From Dendrobium chrysotoxum (Eukaryota; Streptophyta; Magnoliopsida; Asparagales; Orchidaceae): 64,000 nucleotides of DNA. Position numbers and translations under genes: made by a program. This document shows, piece by piece, positions 10,601 through 22,600 of this stretch. Within the stretch, counting starts at the first letter, position 1. Each line of letters begins with the position of its first letter. The stretch is taken from the NCBI GenBank assembly GCA_019925795.1, contig CM034312.1, positions 87,485,528-87,549,527 on the forward strand. The letters are read 5' to 3'. The notes beneath the pieces were generated by a model that was given only the letters and a program-made list of their open reading frames with translations, made no database searches and was not told the origin of the DNA.

Positions 10601-13600
10601 ACTTGAAGTCTGGAGATCAACCTTAGAGTCCAAAGGTTTTCGCTTGAGTAGATCTAAAACTGAATATATGGAGTGTAATTTTAGCAGTAATAGACCTAGT
10701 GAGGGGATTGTGACTTTGGGCGATCGAGTCATTAATAAGAGTACACGTTTTAGATATCTTGGATCTATTGTTCAGAGTGATGGTGAAATAGATGGGGATG
10801 TTATCAGTAGAATTCAAGTTGGATGGTTGAAGTGGAGGAATACATCGGGCTTGTTGTGTGATAGAAAAGTCCTCCTTAAACTTAAGGGAAAATTCTATAA
10901 GATGGTGGTGAGACCTGCAATGCTTTATGGTGCAGAATGTTGGCCATTAAAAGAGAAGCACAATACTAAGTTATGTGTTGCGGAGATGAGGATGCTTAGG
11001 TGGATGAGTGGATTTACTCTTAGAGACAGGATATGAAATGAGCATATACGTGAAAAGGTTGGAGTAGCTCCAGTGGACGATAAGATTAGAGAGAGTCGCC
11101 TTAGATGGTTTGGTCACATAAAACGGCGGCCTTCCGATGACCCAGTTAGGAAAGTAGAGGTATTAGATTTGACTTATGTTAAGAAAGGTAGAGGTAGACC
11201 TAAAAAGACTTGGTTAGAAAATATTAGAAATGACCTTTCTCTATTAGATTTAAACGAGAATTTGACTTTGAACCGGACACAATGGAGAAAAAGGATTCAT
11301 GTTGCCGACCCCACGTAGTGGGACAAAGGCTTGTTGTTGTTGTAGTGACTATATGTTACTACTCTCATCTTTTAGTTGTTCATACTGCATGCCTTATTCA
11401 TTTGTTTTTTATGCTTTGATAGATAGGAGTTACTTGTTGAGTTTGACTTATCAAACTCACATGTTACTTTTTCATAGCAGGTCCTGTCGGAGTACTAGGC
11501 GGATCACCACTTCATGAGCATAGTTATCAACAGTAGACTATTTTTTGTATTTTATATTTTGTAGCAGATTATTATATATTTGTTTTGTGGGTTGGGTAGT
11601 TTATTTCTTGTTATTGGTTATATTTCCATTCATATTGTTTGTATCAATATTATTGCTTTGGTGTATTGCTATTCTATTTGAATTCCTATTAATGAAATGA
11701 ATATTTAATTTCCTTTCCATTACTTTAATATAATTGGTTATGTTATTGGTTTATGCATTTTTCTTTTTTGCGAGTACAAAACATATTTTTTCTATCCCTT
11801 CATCATGTTTTGTGTTGCCGGGGTGTATCGCCTTCGGGACCCGCGGTGTGACAGTCAGTGGTGGAGATAGAATTTCTTATAGTGGGGGGCCAAGTGCCAA
11901 ACTATTTGTTCAATTTCCTTGATAAGTCTTATTTTGTAAAAAAAACTATAAATAAACTGACCTTAAATTGATTTGAAAAACTAATTTAATTTAATTTTTT
12001 TACTCTTAAAAATAGATTTTAAACTTATAAAAATTGATTTTAAACTTCTATAAACATATTATAGTGTCTTCAAAATACTTCGTTAAAGCAGATAAATAAT
12101 CTTAACAGTTTAATTTCACATACCTTCATTGCTGGAATGCTAGAACAGAAGAGCGCAAATCTGAAAGCATGCGCAAAACACCGTAAGTCTTGAGGCGTCG
12201 AGCTGAGCAAAAGTTGAGTAGAGCCGTGGAGGAGGCAGTCAAGCAGATGCAAGACGGGCACACTGACCAAATCAATAAAAAAAATTCAAGACACAGGAGA
12301 CCTTGCACGGCTCGTTCTTTCTGTTTCTGGCAGAGACATTTTTCTTACTAATGTACAACCTCATATACCCTGTTATGTTTTTACAGCCTAATGCCTGAGA
12401 AACCTGAAAAAATATCTAACAAAAAGGAAACAAAACATAAAAAAGTAAAGTAATTCATAGTGAATGAACCACGATTATCTGCCTCAGCGGATGCCAAGTC
12501 TCAGGCCCTCCAACGTGCCTCACAAAACTAGCTGGCGATAAAAAGCTCCCATAGCAATTACATAGAATTCTCACTTCACTCTCAGAGCATTGGTATAAGT
12601 ACCCATAGATCTTCTTTCCCTCATTGGTTTGAGCAGAAACTAAAGCTCTACACTTTTGGCTTAAAGCTAGCTTGTTTTGCTCTTTAGTATGAATGGCTAC
12701 TTTAGTCTTGGTTTAGTGTTATTGCATGCAGAAGAAAGCCAAATGCTATCTATAGTGGTAAAACTTGAATGTCTCCTCGATTCATTGGTGTTGCTGCTTT
12801 CTGTTGAAAAATAAAATAATGTTACAGGTAAATGATTAAGTTGGGAAAATGATCTTAGCAAATTAATCATTATATTAATCCAATATCACTCAATTTAGGA
12901 GCGCATCTCTAATGACAATGCTAAAACTACCTTAAAAACTCTGAAGAGTAGAATTCTCAGAATTAATATTCTCCTGTGAACTCGGCTCACCGACGACCTT
13001 CACCTAGCAATCATCGAAGGAAGATGAGACGGACGCCTGGCTGGAGGAAGATGAGAAGGATGCCTTGCTGCCTATTCGGCTATCCAATAAAATAAAGGAT
13101 TGGGAGACTAAAAAAGTTTTTTTTTTTGGAAACATAAAATAGAATATGATGTTTCTAATTTTTGACACATGTACCCCCATAGGCCCCCCTCAATCCGCCC
13201 TTGGTGACAGTCATAGTATATTTGTGGCAGCATTATGTGGAGAATTAAAAGGTCTGAGTTTTCTTTTTGATGGCAAGTTTATAAAATCATGCCATGCTGA
13301 TGTGCAATTTAATTCGTTTTGTCTAGGTGAATTTGCAGCGATTTAGTCTATTCATGTAGAACAATTAAGCAAGCTAAGTGTTGATCTGCTAATGGCTGGT
13401 TTTTGTTCATAAGCATAGTTATCTAGTTCTATTATATTATGCCCAGCTCTTTATAAATCCTGCTTCCCTATATGTATTGTTTGATCAAATATTTGCATTT
13501 ATGAAATTCAAATGACTTGGTGGTGTAATTGGCAAACAAGTTTTGTACCAGCGGCTTTGGATTTATTGTTTCATTGAAATTGTCCAGTGCTGAATCTGCA

Positions 13601-16600
13601 GATGCAGAGTTAATTTGTTAAGGTCATACCTCTGATCTGAGTTAAGCATTTTTTATTTGATGGTACCTGCTGATATAATTTTGCCAATTTGAGTTTTTTG
13701 AAGACGTAATGCTTAATTTGAAGGCGTAAGGCAAGGGTTTGTTGAAGCCATCATTTCAAAATTTTAATTCCTCAGGTCATTGGAGATTCACAACTTATTG
13801 TTTAACCTGTTCTCCCAATACAAGGCAGACCCAACGTTCTCAAGCGCTACATTTATCTCTCAGATAAACTTTTCTCTATTTCCAAATAAAAAAGTGCCTT
13901 CAGCCATTTTCTCTGAACTCACAATCATCTAGTTCTCTGTACTCACAATCATCTACATTTATTGGCATTTTATTTCTGTCACTGCATTGATGGTTGTTAG
14001 TTCGTGCAAGTGATGTTTTGGAAACAGTCACTGCCAGACTTTTCATGGAGATCAGCAGGTTTGACTTATGGTCCATGGGGTATGAGACCGCTGTTCCCTT
14101 TCCTTTTAGATCTACAACTATAGGATGGTTCTTTGGATGACAAATGGTATTGTCTCCACTGTTATGGGCAATGTCACTCCCCATGTATATGGCTTTGAGT
14201 GTCACTTGTGGTTTTCAAGCTGCTTTATGGTCCAAATCATAAACCCTAATTTACTGTTAAGAAAAAGATCTAATTAGAAGGTTAACTTAAAAAATTCACT
14301 AATAATTCTAAAAAACCATAAAAATGTGAAACCGCTTGCATTAAACTCATATTCAATCATGGAATGAAGGAAAAATAAATATCACATAAATTGTAATGAT
14401 AAATTTTCAAGCAAGCATAAGTCAAACCCATGTCAAACCCTAAGATTAAAAAACCATAAAAAAATTAAAACATTACCAAATGAGTTCAAAATTTCATAAT
14501 TTGATCTTCAAGTTATTAATAAATTGTAGTTTAAATTTCATATCAGTTAGAGTTCATTTGGTGGTCCAAATCAAAAAACCTAATCCTTATTGTATAAGGA
14601 AACCCTAACCTTACCGATAAATTTGAAAAATCATTAATAATTCTAAAAAATCAGAAAAATCATTAATAGACCTAGAGCCATTCCCAACATCAATTCTTTT
14701 TGGTGTCGACTGCTAATGGAGAGTTGCAATATTCCATCCTCATCAAGTTGGTCCCTAATTTCCTTAGAGGATTGTTTGGAGTACTAGGGTGGTAGGATTC
14801 TAGCATCATGATTTTGCCTTCCTCTTCCTTGGTTTCAACATCTTGCCCTCCCCTCTCATTTGGGAGTGGGCTTGTCTCTTGGGGGCCCATCACTATGTTT
14901 TGTCTTTTGGATGTTGTTTGCCCTTTGCCTAGTATAGGGGGAGTGTTTTGTGTGCTCAGAAATGCATACCTCATGCATTAAGAAAGTCTCTGTAGCACTA
15001 AATATACAACACTCAACACTAACATGTATATATTTCGTGAATTAATGGAGTGTTGATGATATCATTTTATATTTGTGTAGCCCACGTGTATCTTAGGATA
15101 GTCCAAAACATGGTATATGAGTTGATAGTATGGAATTTGGATTTTGCTCTGAGAGCACCAAACTAGAGAGGGAGTTGCTCTTATGAAAAATATAATAAAT
15201 ATGAAAAATAATTAAGAAACTCACTGATTGGTAGCCCAACAAGTGGAGGAGTTGAGTGAGTGCTGACGATGTACTTCCTTGAGTTACTTCACAATCACTT
15301 TTAGAGGCTATTTAGTTGTGCTATTATGGGTTGTTTGGTTGCAATTATTATGAGTGTATTGCAAAATAAATGTAGCGGTTTTGGGATTTTTGGTGTGTAG
15401 TTGGGAGTAAAACAAATGCAAAATAATATGTAAAGGAATTTTGAATACCCCTGTTAGCCTATTTTTGTATTATTTCAAATTTGTCCAAATTTGACAAATT
15501 TAGGCTACATTGCTCACAAAGTAGATTGTGACCTCATAGCCACTTCCGTGCAACCTTGCCAAGTTTTGCGCTTCATATGATCCTACACCTAACCCCCATC
15601 CCCTCATAGGACCTCGTAGTGCGCTTGTGACCTCACCATTAGCATCATTTCCATGTCATCCCTGCTGTCATCGTTGTTTGTGTGATCCTCGTTCGCCTCC
15701 ATATCTGCTCCAGTTCTCTTTATTTTAGTTTGTTTTAATTTTTTATTTTCACGTTTATTAATTCGAACCAAATACAAGTGACCTCTTGAGTTTCAAATAC
15801 ATTGTATTTATTTTTCACTGCATTTAAAATGCCTTTAAATTCTAAATAATTGAAACCAAACAACCCCTTGGTGAAGAGAAATAATATATGGAATTGTTAT
15901 TACATTTAAAACTTCTAGATCTCAAGTTTTGATATTTCCTCTCACTAGCTTGGCATGATAAGATGCAATTTAGTACTTCCCAAAATTTTTCCATTCTTCT
16001 AAATCTGTTTTATTCTTCTCAAATATCTTTGGGATTATTATTTATTTTAAGGCTATTTCACTAAAGTTTCTCACATGTTATCTTTTTAATACCATATCCT
16101 CGATAGTATTTCATTATTTTCTTTAAAAACCTTATAAATTCCAAGTTTCATTGATTTTTCATTCATAAAGGGGGATGGGATGTGTTTTTTATTTTCTTTA
16201 AAAACCTTGTAAATTCTAAGTTTCATTGATTTTTCATTCATAAAGGGGGACGGGATGTGTTTTAATTTATATAGGGGCTTTTGTGAATATTGGACCATTC
16301 CTCACCCTTGAGAGTTATGCCTGTGAAACACCTACATAATTTCACCAGTTGAGTCCCATGCTTACCACAATTTTCACCATTTTTCTTTTTACTTTTGCTG
16401 CCATCTCATTGATCTGTGTGATCCCTAATGGTTACTTATCAATCAGTAAACTATTGTAATGGTTCTATAATTATTTTTGTCTACACATCTATTTTAATTA
16501 TTATTTAATTATTAATTTTGAGTTTGTATGTTTTTATTAGGAGCTCTCCTAAGATTGTGTAAGGCCATCTCCAGCCGAAAAACTCATTTTCCACTCTAAA

Positions 16601-19600
16601 ATGCAGTAATACTCCAAATTGCAATAACTCAATTCCAACCAAACTCCATTTCCTAACTTCAAAAAAAGAATATTCTATGTATATTCTTTCTCATATTTTA
16701 TTTTTAATCATATCTTTATATTTATCAAATTTTCAACAAAAATAACTTTTACTCGATAAATTAATTTGGAATATAAATATGTACTTAATAAAATAAATAT
16801 TAGTTATTTTTATTTTATTTCTCATTTTATATTTTCGTTGTCATAACTTGTTCTGCATTTTGCTTTCCATTTTTATTTTGTTGAAGTATTATAATATTCG
16901 ATATCCTTTAAATGTAAATGTGGGTTTTATCCTAATTTATATATTAATCTTGTATCTTAATTATGCTATCGCATTTTATATTATTTAAAATGAATAACCT
17001 AATTAAAACAATTAATTATATAAAAAATTAATAATTAAAAACCTACACCTAATAAACTATAATTATTAATCAAATTTTTTGAATTAAAAAAAAAATACGT
17101 CGGTTGGCATCGCACTGTTTACCTCATGAATTTAACGTGCTATTTGGTGTTTGGGTGGAGCAAATGGCGGACGGGAAATGAGCGTAAGCAGTTCGGTTGG
17201 AGATGGCCTAAGTACTACACAAATATTAGAATAAAACACTTAATCAATTCTCTTCAATTATTGTCAATACTTTGGGGCTTCGCACTGTTAGGTGTTATAT
17301 TTTAATGGTCCTATCTCAAGTTTAGGTCTATGGTTGGATTGATTTTGAGGTGTGTCTAGCAAAGTGTTGTAGAGTGTTAAGAGTTTCTGTTTCTTTTTTT
17401 TCCCCTAAAGAAGGGAGCACCCTGAAGGATGGTTTTAAAACCACCAGTGCTTTAGCTTTGAACTTTTCATTTCACGGTTCTGTACCCAGTTTTTCACCTT
17501 ATTGTGTCCAAACAATCATTTTTTGTTTAAAATTTTCTCCTTTTCTTCATCAGGTATTGATTATTAGCTTGTCCTTTTTTGTTTAGAAAATTCATTCAAA
17601 AGGATATTTTCCACTATTTGGATGATTTCTCCTTATCCTGTTGATCTCATTTTTGCTTTTCTTCTGCTAACTTTTCAGGATTGGCTGCATTCTTTTATCT
17701 GTTGGTCAGGATGAATTCCATGATGAAGTATTCAATACCTTAAGTTTTGTTGTTCAGCAGTCAGATTTCATTGTTCAGATCCTAAGGAATGTCACAGATT
17801 ATTTATCCTTAGCAAAGACAATTAGTGTGGATGATTTCTATATTTCGTCTGATGTTCAGACTAGAATTAACAAGTTAGATGTGGATCTAAGGAGCGCAGC
17901 TTTTATAATATTACAAAAAACAACAGAGAATTCAGAAAAGATTACCAGAGCAATGAATTATGCGTATGAGCCAATTTCTAAGGATTGTTTAATGAATTTT
18001 GCATAAGCATGTTTTTTTTAATCCTAAAACTTGTGTTTTTTTATTGAAATAGGAGGGTTGTTCTGATTTTAGTAGCAGCAATTATGCTTTTGCTTGCTCT
18101 CACTGGTTTTGGTGCGTATTCTTGCTTCTTTTTATTAGAATTTGCTCTATATCCCAAAAGCATAATTGATCTTCTGTTTTTGATTTCTTATCTTATCTGT
18201 TCTCACGTTCACTACAGCACTCTCAATTCTCGGGCACAAGCAGGCTATCTATGCGTAAGTTGACAGTGCATTCTTTGTAGTGGATTAGTTATTCAAGTTT
18301 TCTTAAATACATGTTTAAATTATTTTAAAACATCCATATATTTTTCAGGTTTACCTCAATTGGATGGCTACTTGTTACAGCCACACTTGTTTTATTTGGA
18401 GTTTTTGTTATCTTAAAGAAGTAAGAACCTTGGCTAAGCTGTTTATATTATTAACTTGTGATAGTTGTTTGTGCCTTATAAAGTTTATTTATTTGATTTA
18501 CAATCTCATATATTATTCAATGAGCTTTGAATTTTTTTGAGCTCAGCATATTTATCATTTAAAATTTAGAGATTGTTCGCTTTTACAACTATTATTATCA
18601 TTATTTTTATGTTGATTGTTTACATTTGTCTAACTCAAAGTATTTACTGATTGATGGTATGTAAGAAATTGAAGATGAACAGTATGGAATATTTGATCAT
18701 TGAGCACTAAGATATGCATGCATGTCTATGGTGCTCCATAAATCTGTTAATAGAAGACAACACAGGTCTGGTAAACTGCTGGTCAGCAAATTTCTGGGGG
18801 ATTGTGCAAGGAAGTTGGGCTTGTAGAAAGCCCTCACTAGTGAGCATTCAGGTCCAAAAGGTGGGAGATGCTGACATGGATAGTGATGTAGCTGATTTGA
18901 GAACTGGAATTGACTAAAAGATTGATGAGTTTGATAGGAATCCAATCTCCACATAGAAAAAAACAACAATAACAAAGAGAAAACGTAGCAGAAATTAGCA
19001 AGAAAGATCTTTATTTTCGCACAACAAACTAATATACAAGTTGATCTACTATTCGAGAGGTAGACTGACTCTCCACAAACCCTAGGCGCCACTAGGAACA
19101 ACTCCAAAGAAAACTACAACAAACACAAATCACATAATCCCCATAAAATAACACAATTAATCCTTATATAAACTTTCATACTTCCCTCATAAGTCTGAAT
19201 TCAAATCAGGCCTCTTTCCCTAAATAAACATTTCTTAATTCCCTCCCAAATCTGAATTCAAATCAGGCCTCTTTCCCTAAATAAACCTTTCTTAATTTCC
19301 TCCCAAATCTGATTTCAAATCAGCCTTCTTTCGCCAAATAAACCTTTTCTAATTCCCTCTCAAATCTGAATTCAAATCAGCCATCTTTCCCAATTAAATT
19401 TTCCTAATCCCCTCCCAATTTTAGTTTTCTATCTTAAGTTATTAAATGTGGAATTAATCCCCTTTTTGAGGCCCCCCTCTCTCTTCTTGCTCGCCACCCC
19501 ACCCTTGCGGGGCCCACCGGCTCAGTCGCCGGTCCATCAATACTCCCCTCCCAAAAAATCACATTGTTCTCAAGGTGAAACGAATCAATACTCCCCTCCT

Positions 19601-22600
19601 AACAGCAGCTATAACATGAGGATCATGGTTAGAACGTTTCAGAGCATCTACATTTTTGGCTTTGCGTTGAGGCTTGGGAATCATTTCTATAGAAGCAGCC
19701 CATAGACTCCCACTAGTAGGACATTCCTGCAGTGCTTTTGCCATCAATACAACTACTTTCTTTTTGTTTCCATGCTTCAACTTAGCATGAATAGCTGCTA
19801 GCCAGAGTTACAGATTTTGAGGATTTCTCTTTCTACCCATGGTAAGAACTGCGCGAACTTTGCTCAGACCATTTACTCTCTCCTTTAAGTTAGCAATGGA
19901 AAGCCAAAGAGGAACACAATTAGGAGAATGTTTCAGACCCATTTCATAGGTTTCTTTTTCCTGTTCAACATGACCAAGCTTATCTTCCATCTGTCCAAGC
20001 ATCAACCACAACTAGAAAATGAAGGGAGCAACTTCATTCCTTCTTCCAACAACCTTCTCTCTAAAGTGTTCCCAAGTTCTCTCTCTACGATAGCAGACTT
20101 CATCCAAACTGTCTTACGAGGCTCTCGAGTTCCACCAAGAATCCCATCCCTGCTCCCTGGATTGCCCTCACCAAGATCTTAAGAGAAATTCTGGTTTTGG
20201 ACAGACTAGGATCCCCCCTGATCCTCAACTTTCTCCTTCCCACCATGAATTCCATAGTCAATGCCTTCCAGTCCACCTTGGTCTACCTTAGGGTCTGCAA
20301 CCACTTTATGTCCAAAATTACATTTGTGCTCCCTAACTCAAAGAGAAGGAAATCCTCCCTCATCTGGATCTCCTATAGTGTCACCATCAGCCCTAGGCAG
20401 ATGCCTCTACTCTTCTCCACCTTCCCCATTCCCATCATCACCCCAAAATAGCCTGTGTCGACCAGCTTCAACCCCAACCGATCCACCACCGGTTGGAGAA
20501 GAAATTATGGGTTACCCCACTGTCCACCAGAACTACCATTGATTTTCCTCCTATCTGTCCCCTCACCTTCATAGTGCGAATTGAGGTAAACCCCATCATT
20601 GAGTTCAAGGAGCCCTCCGTCACATTTAAAGTGCAAATGCTTCTCCTCAACCACCTCCTCCTCATTCTAGACTGTAAGTACCTACAGCGAACAGTACTTG
20701 CAGCAGTGGCCTGGTGCAAACTTCTCATCACAACGGAAACACAGTCCCCTTGCTCGCTTCTCCTGAACCTCTACCTCAGTTAGCCGCTTGAAATTTCTCC
20801 CGAGCAGTGCTCCCAATCCCCTATCCTTGGGTACTTCTCTCTGAATGGGTACGGGCTATACCTTTGGTGCCAAAAAAGTAGCCATCCGGTATGAAGCTTC
20901 TGAATTGCTGCCCTTGCTGCTTCTCTCAAGTGAGTTTTTGTCCTCCACCAATTGGACTATCTTCATAGCCTCCCCTAACCCTCGTGGCCTCAATAACCGG
21001 ACAACAGCCCTAATCTCTAGATTGAACCCCTTCATGAAATTCCCCTCCAACACTGTCTCAGATAGCTTCCTTAATTGGCTAGACAAGTACTCAAACCTCT
21101 CCCGATAATTCATCATTGTCCCTTTCTGAACCAGAGCAAATAATTGCTCGTAGAAGTCTCCTTCTCAAATGGGTCGGAAACGTTCTAATAAATTATCTTT
21201 GAACTCCCTCCATGATCGGATTGGATCTCTCATGTCTCTTCACTGATACGACGGCAAGGCTTTACCCTCCAAGCATAAAGCTGTTGCTCTGAGTCTCTCC
21301 TCCTCTATCAGCCCATTCACCGCGAAGTATCTCTCCACCCTATAGATCCACCCATGAGTATCTTCCCCCTCAAACACAGGCATCTTCAGCTTTCTCACTT
21401 TTAGATCCCCTCTGCCCCAACTTGCTTTTCCACCTTTGGCTCCTCACATATGACGATTGTTATGATCTCTCCATTATTCTCTCCCATCCCTCTTCCTTTC
21501 ATAGACATCCTCTTTCTCAAAATCAGTCCGCCTCATTTCTTCCTCTCAATTTCTCCTCATGCCATGTCCTTCACCAATTTCCCTCTTGGTTATTGGTTCA
21601 AGATGTGACCTATTTTCCCTGTTGCCCCATGATTTCTATCTCTCGATTATCCCCCATTGTGCTGATATTGGGGTTTCCCCCACTTCCTTGGCCACCCGTA
21701 GTTGCTCTCGCCTCTGATGTTGCCAGTTGGGTGTCAAGCTCTAATATTTTCTTCATCATGTTCTCTAGGTTAGAAACCTTTCTTCCATGGATGAAAATTG
21801 GTCCTCATCTTCCGATTTGAGTTGGCCCACTTCTCCTTCTAGTTTCTCTTCCAAAGCATCCACTTTCTTAGCCGTCATAGGTCCCAAAAAAGTGCTCTGA
21901 TATCAATTTGATAAGAATCCAATCTCCACACAGCAAAAATAACAATAACGAAGAAAAACACAACAGAAATCAGCAAGAAAGATGTTTATTTCTGCACAAC
22001 AAACCAAGATATAAGTTGATCTACTATTCGAGGTAGATCGACTCTCCACTAACCCTAGGCACCGCTAGAAACAACTCCAAAGAAAACTACAACAAACACA
22101 AATCACGTAATTCCCATAAAATAACCCAATTAACCATAATATAAACCTTCCTATCCAAATCTAAATTCAAATCACTCATCTTTCCCTAAATTAACATTTC
22201 CTAATTCCCTCTCAAATTTGAATTCAAATAAGCCATCTTTTCCTAAATAATCATTTCCTAATTTTCTTCCAAATCTAAATTCAAATCAGCCCTCTTTCCC
22301 TAAATAAACCTTTTCTACTTCCCTTTCAAATCTGCCCTCTTACTCTAAATAAACCTTTCCTAATTTCCTCCAAAATTTGAATTCAAATCAGCCATCTCTC
22401 CTTAAATAAACTTTCCTAACCCCCTCCCAATTTTAGTATTCTATGGTAAGTAATTAAAGATGGAATTAATCCCCTTTTGAGCACCCCCCACCCCTTTTCT
22501 TCTTGCCTACTGCACACCCTAGTGTGGCTCACCGACTCAGCTGTTGGTCCATCCCGCTGGGAAATCATTGTCTAGGGGATCCCAGGCAATGCTTCTTTAG

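Larger units (their letters stand above)
6590..11847 (+). repeat. Unclassified repeat R, copy R1 (split by an RTE LINE)
   Basis: Without the LINE this is about 2.2 kb and matches the reverse complement of 31675-35100 along nearly its whole length. Landmarks in order: CCTCTCGCTATTTAAAGC (a TATA-like box at 6845-6856), a CT-rich leader, a splice-donor-like GTAAGTT near 7050, GATGCTTCGAAG near 7390, GACTTTCGAGTTGTTGCCCT near 7440, and AT-rich sequence to about 11770. It ends in GCCTTCGGGACCCGCGGTGTGACA, which looks like an LTR end. The promoter-like start and the end suggest a long solo LTR or a non-autonomous LTR element, but no matching TG start or target duplication was found. No ORF. Confidence 0.65.
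18932..22554 (-). mobile_element. Non-autonomous Ty3/gypsy element carrying a PRP6 gene fragment
   Basis: Two direct LTRs (18932-19539 and 21909-22554) enclose, in minus-strand order: an initiator-Met-type PBS, gag, protease, a fragment of the PRP6 splicing-factor gene, the last bases of pol, and the polypurine tract. RT, RNase H and integrase are absent. The remaining pol tail (TTCACCTTGAGAACAATGTG) closely resembles the end of the chromodomain gypsy at 29.06 kb, so the parent was a chromovirus of that kind. No clear 5-bp target duplication flanks it (GAGTT versus CCGCT), so it may have been rearranged after insertion. Confidence 0.8.

Noticed and set aside
18697..19107. 136-codon minus-strand open frame
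   Set aside because: Crosses the border of the chimeric gypsy LTR and has no recognisable domain.
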